From: a virus
Strand: one strand, 5' to 3'
IMG/VR virus record: IMGVR_UViG_3300042455_001850
Span: 62,001-126,000 of that record
Length of the DNA stretch: 64,000 nt
The translations under genes were made by a program, and so were the position numbers. The notes beneath the pieces are model-generated. The model did not search any database. It was given only the letters and a program-made list of their open reading frames with translations, and had not been told where the DNA came from. This document shows positions 1-9,886 of this stretch, piece by piece. The first letter of the stretch is position 1. Each line of letters opens with the position of its first letter.

Positions 1-1
1 A

Positions 2-1876
2 ATCGATGAAGGTAATGGTTTTATGCCATTATTACCTGGAAATACTTTAATACAAAATTTAGATAACGATATATCTTTTAATCAAAGTAAGGAATCTTAT
101 ACGTTAGATAATAAAGTTAGAATATGGAAAGCAAAATCAACAACTACTATTCCTAAATATTATACAACAAAACCTTATAGGGATATTATTTTAAAACCAA
201 ATACTAATACAAAAGTTAAAATTACTTACATAAATTCTGATGAAAATATCAGTGAATACGAAAAATATGCTAAATATTTAAGACTACAACTAATAAAGGG
301 TAGTACGTCATCACCCACACCTACACCACCTACACCAACAACAGACGTGAGTAGTTTTGTATGGTCACAAAATATATCAGAAATAAATACTTTTTTAGGG
401 ACACCGAGTAACAGACAAAATAATGGTGAAACTTTTCATTATATATCTAATGGTTCGGTAGAGGTTAAAGGTAAAACGTGGTCAGATTATTTAATGGGAT
501 ATAAAAACCCTAGTAATATAGTTCCTTGGGCACCATCAACAACAGGTATAGCTGTTGGTACATTTTATGCTAACCCTATAGTTACTGTTCTAAATGATTT
601 TGGTGATTCAATTAATACTACAGTAATCGATAATAGTAGTAATAATAGTTTAAATTATTTTAGTAATCCTAATGAATTATTAAAAGAATTAACTTTTACC
701 TGTTCAGTAAAAGAAAATTATGTTTCTTATTTTGATAGAAACGGTGATGGGTTTATTGAATACAGTAAAAGTTATCCTAAAATAAATTCAGAAAATAGTA
801 GTTCAGTAGATATTGGTTTATTTAGTAAAACTAGATACGATTCACCTTATATATTTTTAAAACCTGGAACTAAAGATAATACAGAATTTTTAAATGATAA
901 TCCATTAACAAAAACTACGGTACAACAAAGTGACGCACCAGTTGGACCTAGTTCCCATGGTGGTTGGAAAAACTACGCTTATGTTGCCACAAATTTAATA
1001 AACACATTAAATAATAATCTTACATATTCTTTTACAAATGTCTCACCGACATGTCAATTAGGTGGATTTAATAATTTAAGTGAGATTGATATTAATTTAG
1101 TAGACCAGTCGAATAGTAATATATTTTTACAACAACCTTATTTTACGTTAACAACATCAAATCCAACGAAAGAAGCTACTTTTGGTACTGGGACAACAGT
1201 ACCACATTTATGGAATTATGGATTCAGTAATGCTAAAGGTGGTTGTTGTGCCAAATCTTATAGTAGTTCATTAGATATATCGACATCAGGACCTTATTTT
1301 AATAGTAAGTGCTCAAGTTGTCATGGACAAATGACACCTAGGTCAGCACAAACGGTTTTAGATAGAGGAACTAAAATAGCTATGCAAACAACAGACAGTG
1401 ATGTTTATTACGGACCTTTTTATGACCCACAAAACCCAACCTATAATGGGTATGGATTAGCATTCTCTAAAGCAAATAAATTTTGTCGTGATGTAAAAAA
1501 CAAAAATGGTGTTTTAGTAGATACATCTGAAATAGGTGTTAGTACAGACGCTTTATATGTTGGTGGTATATTACATGGTGGGGCTGTACAATATAAACCT
1601 AACACTGATTTCACTAATAATTATGGGGTTACGGAAGCAATACAACTAGGGTTTGATGAAATTGGGGTTACAGAAGCTAACAGTACTTGTTTAAGCGGCA
1701 CCAAAATACCCCTTAAATGTAGGAGAGTTGTTAATGACCCTAACTGTCCCAACAACAATTGTATGAAATGTCTTTTTTGTTTTAAATGTAATTCAGAAGA
1801 TAAACAACCTGGCATATTTACAGGTAATAACGGGGACTCAAATGGACCTAGTGATGGAATAACTTATTTAGGATGA
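2..1876 (+). CDS. Tail-region structural protein, 5' end outside window
   Basis: The frame is open from the first codon of the window (base 2), seven codons before the first ATG at 23, so the gene may start upstream. From that ATG it has 617 residues. It is rich in Asn, Ser and Thr, has a Pro-Thr linker near residues 95-108, a CC pair near 408, a CSSCHG motif near 430 and a C-terminal cluster of about eight cysteines near 573-592. I recognise no named domain. It heads a run of structural genes on the same strand and its stop overlaps the next start (ATGA), so a baseplate or fibre role is inferred from context only. Confidence 0.7.
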   Translation: MDEGNGFMPLLPGNTLIQNLDNDISFNQSKESYTLDNKVRIWKAKSTTTIPKYYTTKPYRDIILKPNTNTKVKITYINSDENISEYEKYAKYLRLQLIKGSTSSPTPTPPTPTTDVSSFVWSQNISEINTFLGTPSNRQNNGETFHYISNGSVEVKGKTWSDYLMGYKNPSNIVPWAPSTTGIAVGTFYANPIVTVLNDFGDSINTTVIDNSSNNSLNYFSNPNELLKELTFTCSVKENYVSYFDRNGDGFIEYSKSYPKINSENSSSVDIGLFSKTRYDSPYIFLKPGTKDNTEFLNDNPLTKTTVQQSDAPVGPSSHGGWKNYAYVATNLINTLNNNLTYSFTNVSPTCQLGGFNNLSEIDINLVDQSNSNIFLQQPYFTLTTSNPTKEATFGTGTTVPHLWNYGFSNAKGGCCAKSYSSSLDISTSGPYFNSKCSSCHGQMTPRSAQTVLDRGTKIAMQTTDSDVYYGPFYDPQNPTYNGYGLAFSKANKFCRDVKNKNGVLVDTSEIGVSTDALYVGGILHGGAVQYKPNTDFTNNYGVTEAIQLGFDEIGVTEANSTCLSGTKIPLKCRRVVNDPNCPNNNCMKCLFCFKCNSEDKQPGIFTGNNGDSNGPSDGITYLG

Positions 1877-2313
1877 TAATAACAGGATTTACAGACTCAA
1901 AATTAAATTTAGTTAAGACATACGACGATAATAATCCATATCAAGTAGGGATTAATGGAGTTACAGAAGTTGTTACTGAGGGTGATAGTTTATCTTATGT
2001 AGAATATACCATAAATGGTATCAACTACAAGACTTCAGTATTAAAACCTTTATTTGAAGATTCTGACCTTTTCTTTAAAACCCAAACAGTTTATTTTTTT
2101 GAAGCTAATGGTTTAACGCAACAAAACATTAATGTTGTAAAAAGAGAAGCAGAAATGGGTATAGCTTTTCCACCTAAAATTAAAACAGAGATATTTATTG
2201 AAAGACAGTCAATATCTGTTTTTGAAAGACATCTTAGAATGGAAGAAATAGAAACAATTGAACAATTAACTGATTATAAAAATGGGTATTACAATATTTT
2301 TAATATAGAATAA
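1873..2313 (+). CDS. Hypothetical tail-region protein
   Basis: This 146-residue protein starts at an ATG that overlaps the previous stop (ATGA), which suggests translational coupling. It is a soluble mixed alpha/beta-type sequence with no signal peptide, membrane segment or motif I can name. It lies between two structural genes in a tightly packed late-type operon, so it is probably a small virion or assembly component. Confidence 0.75.
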   Translation: MIITGFTDSKLNLVKTYDDNNPYQVGINGVTEVVTEGDSLSYVEYTINGINYKTSVLKPLFEDSDLFFKTQTVYFFEANGLTQQNINVVKREAEMGIAFPPKIKTEIFIERQSISVFERHLRMEEIETIEQLTDYKNGYYNIFNIE

Positions 2314-2314
2314 C

Positions 2315-3217
2315 ATGGCTACAGGCAACTATGGAACGGTAAGACCGGCTAACGTATCAGCAGATGATATAGATATTTTTTATACCTATTCACCTAGTAG
2401 AGACGTACCGCCATCTGTACCTGTAAGAGTTTTAGACGCAAACTCTTTTTTAACACAATTTAATAACCCATTAAATATTAATGGGGTACAACCATTATTG
2501 AGTGGTTTATATAATTTAAATCTACCTTCGAATTTATTTTCGTCAAAGGGATTTTATACAATAATGATAAGACCAAAACAATATTACGTTACAATAGCGG
2601 ATTGTGGTGTTTTATCAGCTTACCCCGACATTAAAGGTTTAGTATTTGATACTAATAGTTTACCACCTGTTTTGGGTCAAAATGACTCTATGGTTGGGTA
2701 TCGAATTGAATATATTGATAACACAAATCAAATCATACCTAATTTATATAGAATAGTTACTTCAGCTAATTTAACTGAAGCAGTAAATCAAAATTTATCT
2801 AATACATCACAAAAAGCTATTAGATATAGATTTAATGACAACTCAAATTTATTGTTTTGTACATTAACACCGTCTTCACCTTCAGTGGTTACACCAAATA
2901 AAATACCTTTTATTGGTTCACCTGGTCAGGCTGTTGTTATTACAAATACCTTTTTTAATCCCGTAACAATTGAATTAGAAATGGTTGAATATGATGTTGA
3001 GACTCTTGCTTATGGTTTGTTTGGGAATCAAAGTAAAAGTATTGTTGATGGTAAATATACTATCTACGACTTTGAAAATAGAATTTACAAACAATACAAT
3101 CTTTATGAGGTACAAGATACATTTAATAGTGAACCACTTTATGAAATTAGAGAAGAAGTTAATGAGATTGATGACACAAAAGATTTTGACACGATAACTA
3201 ATATAGGAAATATTTAA
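2315..3217 (+). CDS. Hypothetical structural protein
   Basis: A 300-residue protein starting one base after the preceding stop. It is rich in Asn, Pro, Ser and Tyr, of the beta-rich kind common in phage tail and baseplate proteins, and ends in an acidic tail. No domain is recognised. Its place directly before the very large Cys-repeat protein supports a baseplate or fibre-attachment role, by inference. Confidence 0.75.
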   Translation: MATGNYGTVRPANVSADDIDIFYTYSPSRDVPPSVPVRVLDANSFLTQFNNPLNINGVQPLLSGLYNLNLPSNLFSSKGFYTIMIRPKQYYVTIADCGVLSAYPDIKGLVFDTNSLPPVLGQNDSMVGYRIEYIDNTNQIIPNLYRIVTSANLTEAVNQNLSNTSQKAIRYRFNDNSNLLFCTLTPSSPSVVTPNKIPFIGSPGQAVVITNTFFNPVTIELEMVEYDVETLAYGLFGNQSKSIVDGKYTIYDFENRIYKQYNLYEVQDTFNSEPLYEIREEVNEIDDTKDFDTITNIGNI

Positions 3218-3224
3218 AAATTAA

Positions 3225-6200
3225 ATGTCTAAAAAAGTAGTACCTGGTTCAATAACGGAACCATATAAAAAAGGGCAAGGTGACTTTTCACCAAACCTAG
3301 TAGGACAACAATTTACTAATGGTGTAACACTTTTTACATTAGGCAATTTTGCTATTACAACAAATGCTTCAGCTAGTTTAAGTAAGGTTTATAACACCGG
3401 TAGTTTTTCTGACGCATATACTTTAAATGATTTAAATCTAACTATAGATGAATCACAAGTTCTTTCAAACGAGAGTTTAAAAATATCACTAAACATAGAC
3501 CCTAATAGATTAGAAGGTTATGTTTATTTTGGTAGTTTTTTCCAATTCATTAAAAGTAATATCGAACAAATTTTATTAAAATGGAAAGGTTCTTTATACG
3601 TCGATAATTTAATAGACGATGACCCAGAAAGAATACCAAGAAATACTGTATTAAACTATAACTATGATAGTATATCAGGAACCTCTACATTCAAAATACC
3701 CGTATCATTAATAAAAAATAAATTTGGTTTAGTCTTTGCACAAAACCCATTATTTAATATTAATAATTACGGTGATATATCCGACTTAAATAATAGCTTT
3801 TTGGATTACCAAGTCACAAATATATTTGGTGATTTTTATGTTTTAGGTTTTACTGGTAGTACAAGTTTAGATAATTACGTTTATCTACAAGTTAATGGTA
3901 ATCCATGGCCTAATTTAAATGGTGTTGGTTTTGGTAGTTTTGTCTACCACGTTAGACCTAAAGAGGAATTAATAAACAAATATTTCTTCAGCCGTTTAAA
4001 TGAATTTGAGTCTAACATGTTAAATAGACTTATAACCCCACAATATACAATAGCTGTTAATTTACCTATAAGAACTGAATCAGGTACACTATTCAGTAGT
4101 AATAGAAGATTAACTTGGCCAACAAGTGATGGTTATAATCTTGATAATGGTTCAACTGAATTCACAAACTACCTTAATGATTGGATTGATATAGGAATTC
4201 AAATGGATGCAAATAAAACAGACCTTATTGCTAGAAGATTTGTTTCCGATTCAATCATAGAGTTTGATACTGAAGGTGATAACACAGACGTTTATGGTAG
4301 AAAAGTTAACAAACTTTTAAGAATTTACGGTAGAGAATTTGATGAGGTTAAAAAATATATTGATGGGATATCCATTTCAAGAATAGTAACATACGATAAA
4401 AAAGATAATACCGCAGATGAATTAGTTAAAGTTTTAGCATCTGAATTAGGGTTAGATGTGTTATTAAGTTTCTTTGACAATAATCTATTTAATAATACTT
4501 TACCTGGTAATTCTGGTGAAGAAGGTTATGGTAATCCATATAATGTACCTTTTTCAGGGTACTCAAGAAACCTTTCACCTAAAGAAATGGATTTTGAATT
4601 ATGGAGAAGATTAGTTATAAACGCATGGTGGCTATTTAAATCTAAAGGCCATAGAAAAGTATTGGAATTTTTCTTAAACCTTTTTGGAATCCAAAAGTGT
4701 GTGGTTAGTCTTGACGAATATCTTTATATAGCTAAAGATAAATTGAATGCTGATAAGGTATATACTTTATTAGCCGAATATTTTGACCAACCGGTAGACG
4801 ATTTTATATCTAGTTTAACCGCTGGTGAAATATCATACCCGATAGACCAATACGGATTTCCAAAAGTACCAGCAGACGGTGATGCTTTTTATTATCAGAT
4901 GAATGGTTTTTGGTATAATGGTGGTAATTTATCCGAAATTGGTAATAACCCACATATTGGGCCTTACGATTACGGTAAAATGTATTTGGATAGGTTTAGG
5001 TGTTTCGTTGAAGATTTTCAAGGGACTACAACAGGAACTACAACATTTATTACTTTAGATAATTTATTTAAAGATTTTAATAATGGTGACATAGAAGACG
5101 GGGTTTCAAATTACGGTGGGGATTACGCACAAATACTAAACGACAATAATCAAATATCATCTAATGCTACTGTAGTTATGGCAGGTGGTGTTGGTGATGT
5201 TACGTATGGTCATAGTGGAGCTTCATTAAGAATAACATTTAGTTATGGTGGGTCTAATTGTGAATTAACTTGTCCTACAGATTTAATATATTACGATAAT
5301 GGGATTATATTTGCCAACGATTTAACTCCAGTAGCTGTTGATTTAACAAATATCTATAGTTTACTAAATACAAACCAACAAGATTTAATAGTTGCCTCAC
5401 AAATAACTGAACAATGTTGTTCTAATATAGGTGGTTATTATTTACCTAGTAGTGTGTCAACAATAACTACTATATGTCCCACAGAAGGACAAATTTCTAT
5501 TTTACCTAGTGGTTTAGTCTTTGGAGTAGAAAACGAAACTTGTTGTACTAATATTGTTGTGGGTACTGATGTTTATTGGGATGGGACTAGATGTATATTA
5601 GCGGACATAAATTCTAACACAGTTGTAGATGTATTTACTGCTGATGAATTATTTTACGACCCAATAATCCAAACAAACAATACTAATTTTGTTTGTTATT
5701 GGTGCCCACCAACAAATGTTTATTGTGGTACAGAATACTATGATTTATTAATAAATTCAAATAAACAATTAAAAGTTCCAAGTGGTACAAACGGTAACGG
5801 TGGGGGTGGAGGTCCGATTAATTTTGGTTGTACTCTTGGTGTTGGAACCACTTATAACGATACTGATGGGTTTAGTTATATCATTAGTAGTTCTAGTGAA
5901 CCTGCTCCGTCAGGATACCAAATGTGCGCTAGCTTTTACACAAGTCAATGGACACCGATACTTGGTACAAGTCCTTTATTATATGAAAAGGGATGTTGTA
6001 GAGGATATAGAAATAATAATAATACAGGTGGTGGAGCTACTGGTGGAGCTATTGGTGAAGTACAATTAGGTCCAGCTAGTTTAGTGTATTGTCCTAATAT
6101 TTCAGACATTATAATTAATAATAACATTGTTTATTATAATTACACGGCTAACCCAAATACATCGACAGTCCAAAAATTAGGTGAGTTATGTTGTACACAA

Positions 6201-7559
6201 AGTGTGGTAGGCCAACAAGTTGTGTGGGATGGTACTAATTGTGTATTAGCAAATCCTGTTAATATTAAATGTCCAGATATAACTAATATAGCAATTAGCC
6301 CAACTGGGGTTGTTTATTATGTCAATAATGGCACAACACAACTATTATCCGCAGAATGTTGTACAAAAGACGTTGTTGGTAATGACGTAACAATATCAAT
6401 TAATGGTGAGTGTGTTGTTAGTAATAGTCCTAGTAACTGTACCTTTACTATATTACAAACTGGACTTGTTTCAGGAATATCGACACCAGATTGTTGTACA
6501 GAAAGTGTTGTAGGACAACCCGTTATATGGAATGGTAATTCTTGTAACTTAATACCAAACGACTTTTGTGTTATAATGAGTGTTAGTGACGAGAACATAT
6601 CAAATCTTGAATGTTGTAAAGCTAAAGGTGGTTATATTGGTTTAGATGCTTTTGGTAATCAAGTCTGTCTTGATTTAGCTGACACTTCTATAAGTGTTTC
6701 CACAACAAATTGCCCAACTACTTTTACATTTTTAGATAATTTAGTTTTAATAGGTACAGATACTTTTATACAAACAGAAGTATTGGGTTCTGATGGTTCT
6801 CCTTTAGATGCCAATTGTTGTAAAAATTATACAACAATTACTGGTGATTTAAATTATCATTATGATGTTAATACTAAAAAATGTGTTAAAACTGAAATTG
6901 CTGAATTTACTTCTTGTAGACATACTTTAATAGAAACTTACATGTCCTTATTATACCCACAATATCATGTTGGTAGTAATTATGGTATTTACGGTTTAAA
7001 TGAAAGAGTGTACGTCAAACTTAAGAAATTGATAATAAATGGTTACGATTATTTATCGGGATATTCAAATTTACCGAGTACGGTATTAGACGCAAATTAT
7101 TTACCACCTGATAAATGGAATTCAGTACTTTTCATACAAAAAACATTAAATGATTTAAGTATAGATTTTTCTAAAGCACAACTACCTGGACAACCATTAA
7201 ATTTATCTAATACACCTAACACACAAGGTACTTTAACAAATATTTTTAATAATGGTTACGGATTCTATTTTATTGGTTTAAACAATTATTCATATAAAAT
7301 TGAGTTGGAAGTCTACACAATATCTAACCCTAGTGACGTAAAAACAATTTACTACTCATCAAGTTCATCAGGTATTGTTGTTAGTGACGTTGATATACAA
7401 GATGTCACACTAAAAACAGAGTGTGGTTACCAAGTCAAAAGAACAATAAATACTTCAAATGAATCATGTTATACTGTAGGTATGAACATAACGGCAGGAA
7501 TAGATGTAGAACCATCACAATGTTATCCATATATTCTTGGTGGAAATACTTACTTATAA
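3225..7559 (+). CDS. Large baseplate/fibre protein with repeated CC-VVG-W-C modules
   Basis: At 1444 residues this is the largest gene in the window. Around residues 452-490 a segment with WRRLVINAWWLFKSKGH followed by a hydrophobic helix resembles the helical core of P2-gpI-type baseplate proteins. From about residue 728 to 1215 it carries repeated modules of about 45 residues: a CP start, a G-x-V strand, then ECCT-x2-VVG-x2-V-x-W-x4-C. A glycine run (GNGGGGGP) near residue 860 precedes a segment that is duplicated in the next gene. The C-terminal 200 residues lack the repeat. It probably forms a disulfide-stabilised extracellular part of the tail; the repeat family is not one I know. Confidence 0.8.
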   Translation: MSKKVVPGSITEPYKKGQGDFSPNLVGQQFTNGVTLFTLGNFAITTNASASLSKVYNTGSFSDAYTLNDLNLTIDESQVLSNESLKISLNIDPNRLEGYVYFGSFFQFIKSNIEQILLKWKGSLYVDNLIDDDPERIPRNTVLNYNYDSISGTSTFKIPVSLIKNKFGLVFAQNPLFNINNYGDISDLNNSFLDYQVTNIFGDFYVLGFTGSTSLDNYVYLQVNGNPWPNLNGVGFGSFVYHVRPKEELINKYFFSRLNEFESNMLNRLITPQYTIAVNLPIRTESGTLFSSNRRLTWPTSDGYNLDNGSTEFTNYLNDWIDIGIQMDANKTDLIARRFVSDSIIEFDTEGDNTDVYGRKVNKLLRIYGREFDEVKKYIDGISISRIVTYDKKDNTADELVKVLASELGLDVLLSFFDNNLFNNTLPGNSGEEGYGNPYNVPFSGYSRNLSPKEMDFELWRRLVINAWWLFKSKGHRKVLEFFLNLFGIQKCVVSLDEYLYIAKDKLNADKVYTLLAEYFDQPVDDFISSLTAGEISYPIDQYGFPKVPADGDAFYYQMNGFWYNGGNLSEIGNNPHIGPYDYGKMYLDRFRCFVEDFQGTTTGTTTFITLDNLFKDFNNGDIEDGVSNYGGDYAQILNDNNQISSNATVVMAGGVGDVTYGHSGASLRITFSYGGSNCELTCPTDLIYYDNGIIFANDLTPVAVDLTNIYSLLNTNQQDLIVASQITEQCCSNIGGYYLPSSVSTITTICPTEGQISILPSGLVFGVENETCCTNIVVGTDVYWDGTRCILADINSNTVVDVFTADELFYDPIIQTNNTNFVCYWCPPTNVYCGTEYYDLLINSNKQLKVPSGTNGNGGGGGPINFGCTLGVGTTYNDTDGFSYIISSSSEPAPSGYQMCASFYTSQWTPILGTSPLLYEKGCCRGYRNNNNTGGGATGGAIGEVQLGPASLVYCPNISDIIINNNIVYYNYTANPNTSTVQKLGELCCTQSVVGQQVVWDGTNCVLANPVNIKCPDITNIAISPTGVVYYVNNGTTQLLSAECCTKDVVGNDVTISINGECVVSNSPSNCTFTILQTGLVSGISTPDCCTESVVGQPVIWNGNSCNLIPNDFCVIMSVSDENISNLECCKAKGGYIGLDAFGNQVCLDLADTSISVSTTNCPTTFTFLDNLVLIGTDTFIQTEVLGSDGSPLDANCCKNYTTITGDLNYHYDVNTKKCVKTEIAEFTSCRHTLIETYMSLLYPQYHVGSNYGIYGLNERVYVKLKKLIINGYDYLSGYSNLPSTVLDANYLPPDKWNSVLFIQKTLNDLSIDFSKAQLPGQPLNLSNTPNTQGTLTNIFNNGYGFYFIGLNNYSYKIELEVYTISNPSDVKTIYYSSSSSGIVVSDVDIQDVTLKTECGYQVKRTINTSNESCYTVGMNITAGIDVEPSQCYPYILGGNTYL

Positions 7560-7573
7560 AATATTTAAAATAA

Positions 7574-9886
7574 ATGGGACAAAATAATAATATAGCAATA
7601 GGTGGTGGAAAAGGAGGGGGAGGTGGAGGACCACTAACACAATCCTGTACACTTACATACCAACCAGGGATAGGTAATGTAATCCCAGGACCACAAATTA
7701 TTAACCAATTACCACCTTCTTATCAAAATCAAGGGTACTCTACAACTACCGCAACTCTTAGAGTGTATGGTGGTACACAAGCTGTATCTGGAGATATTAT
7801 GTGTACTTCATATAGTACCGCAGCACAATGGACGTATGTGGTAGGTTCAGAAACTACAGCAGCAGGTCCTACTTATACAAAAGGTTGTTGTACAGCTAGA
7901 TGGCTTCCTGGTGATAATAATGGAACGGGAGGTTCAACAGGAGTTTCAGCAGGTGGTGCAATAGGAACATTACCATCTTTAGAAATTTCGAATGTTTGTC
8001 CAGATGCCACACAAATATACATAACTTTATCGGGTGATATTTTTTACACCACAAACGGAAATCAAATACCGTTATCACAAGAATGTTGTAACAGGAATAT
8101 TGTTGGTTCCGATGTTATATGGATTTCACAAGGTAATACAGGTTTTTGTAAAGTATTAAAAAACTCATGTCCACCAAATATTGCTATTTCAATAAGTAAA
8201 GATACTGTTATTGGTGTAACTAGTCCTGATTGTTGTACACCTGAAGTTACTGGTATACCTAATGTTTATTGGGATTCTACCCATAACTTATGTAAAATAC
8301 CTTTAACAAATTATGGTTGTTTATATAGTGATTTTACAACACAACCAGCCAATATACCTGACAGACCTAATGTAGAACAAGTTTTCGGTACAATTTCAAA
8401 AATTAATGAAAGTTTAAATGAGTCTTGTTGTACTAAAGAAATTGTTGGTTTTGATGTAGTTTGGAACCCAATCCTAGGAATCTGTGAAAAAAGTCCTGAT
8501 TTAACTATTGGTGGGCCAGACTCCATCAACATCACTTTAAATAGTGAACCAATAAAACCCGATGGTTGTGATGATTTAGTTGTTTCAGCTAAAATATTTT
8601 TTACACAACCATCAGAAATTTGTTTTACTGAATTTTTAACTGCGTCGTTATTAACAAATAACCCGAATGTTGTAATTTCACAATTTGGGGTCTTTGATTC
8701 AAGTGTAGACGGTTTTAATACTTGGGTTGATTTAAGTGCTAGATTTACTGTTAATTCTGGTGAAACTTTTAATTTAATGTTAAATATCGGTGGTGGAATA
8801 ATACCTTGCTGTGAATATGATGTTAGAGTAGATAATATTAGGATTGATTGTTATAAAGAAGAAGATAGATTATTTTTTGATACTAAAAAATGTGTTGGAT
8901 TTGATTTAGTAAGAGTTATTGATAATAAAAGGTCTTGGGTATATAACCCAGGTTTAGAAAATATCGGGGAATCAACACAGGATAATTTAATAAGAGATAG
9001 GGGTCAGGTAGGGTTAATACAAGGTTATGGTTATGTGAATAGAACATTCGCACCTAGTGCTGATGCAGATATTCCGTGGAGATATACAGATTATTTTGAA
9101 CAATCTAACATATTAGAACCACATAGTAATTCCGTTATTATCAGTAAGGAAATGGAACTTACATTTAACATGTGTAGTGATTGTTGTGTTGAATATAGTA
9201 AATGCCCTGATGGGTATTCACTTGTAACAACTACAGGTGGGACTGAATATTGTACAAAAACTGAGACTTATTGTCCTAGTGGATATACTTTAAGTGCTGG
9301 AACTTGTTATAGTGGAGTCACTACTGCAAGTACGATAGTAGAAACAGTAACAGCATCAACAGGTTCTTATTGTGTAAAAACAGCCACACTATTACAATTA
9401 GAAGAGTACAAAAAAGTTTTCCAAAGTTTTTGGGTTAGGATGATTGAACAATTTGTACCAGCAACCACAATATTTGTCTCAGGTGAAAAATGGTGTAATA
9501 ATGATTCATTTATTTGCCCACAATTTGATGTGTGTGATTTTGATTTTGAATATGTTGAATCTGAAATAACAGTTATTGAATATGGCACTAATTTTGTTCC
9601 ATATACAGGATTCACACTTAATGGTGGGGATGTTGTAACTAGTAATGTTGATAGTACTGTTTTATCTGGTACTAGTTCGGGGACACCACACGATTCAACT
9701 AACGGACCTATAATTACTGATGGTACAGTAGTAATTTCAACAACACAAGACCCGACAGGGGGTGGTGGAATCGTGGTAGTAAATGTTGTTACATTAACAC
9801 AACCACAATTAGAACCTTTACTTAAACAAAAACAAGAATATTATAATAACTTAATTAGAGGTGGAGTAAAAGAAGTATTTGTATAA
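7574..9886 (+). CDS. Cys-repeat tail protein, partial paralogue of the upstream gene
   Basis: This 770-residue protein opens with a glycine-rich stretch (GGGKGGGGGGP) and then a segment matching the one that follows the glycine run of the previous gene: a CTL strand, a QWTYV-type segment, a KGCC motif and a GGAIG turn. Three further ECC/DCC-VG-x2-V-x-W-x-C modules follow near residues 170, 219 and 285. A central region near 300-420 looks like a beta-sandwich carbohydrate-binding or assembly domain. Cys-rich EGF-like spacing (CSDCCVEYSKCPDGYS) appears near 535. It is inferred to be a tail or fibre component made with the upstream protein by partial gene duplication. Confidence 0.78.
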   Translation: MGQNNNIAIGGGKGGGGGGPLTQSCTLTYQPGIGNVIPGPQIINQLPPSYQNQGYSTTTATLRVYGGTQAVSGDIMCTSYSTAAQWTYVVGSETTAAGPTYTKGCCTARWLPGDNNGTGGSTGVSAGGAIGTLPSLEISNVCPDATQIYITLSGDIFYTTNGNQIPLSQECCNRNIVGSDVIWISQGNTGFCKVLKNSCPPNIAISISKDTVIGVTSPDCCTPEVTGIPNVYWDSTHNLCKIPLTNYGCLYSDFTTQPANIPDRPNVEQVFGTISKINESLNESCCTKEIVGFDVVWNPILGICEKSPDLTIGGPDSINITLNSEPIKPDGCDDLVVSAKIFFTQPSEICFTEFLTASLLTNNPNVVISQFGVFDSSVDGFNTWVDLSARFTVNSGETFNLMLNIGGGIIPCCEYDVRVDNIRIDCYKEEDRLFFDTKKCVGFDLVRVIDNKRSWVYNPGLENIGESTQDNLIRDRGQVGLIQGYGYVNRTFAPSADADIPWRYTDYFEQSNILEPHSNSVIISKEMELTFNMCSDCCVEYSKCPDGYSLVTTTGGTEYCTKTETYCPSGYTLSAGTCYSGVTTASTIVETVTASTGSYCVKTATLLQLEEYKKVFQSFWVRMIEQFVPATTIFVSGEKWCNNDSFICPQFDVCDFDFEYVESEITVIEYGTNFVPYTGFTLNGGDVVTSNVDSTVLSGTSSGTPHDSTNGPIITDGTVVISTTQDPTGGGGIVVVNVVTLTQPQLEPLLKQKQEYYNNLIRGGVKEVFV

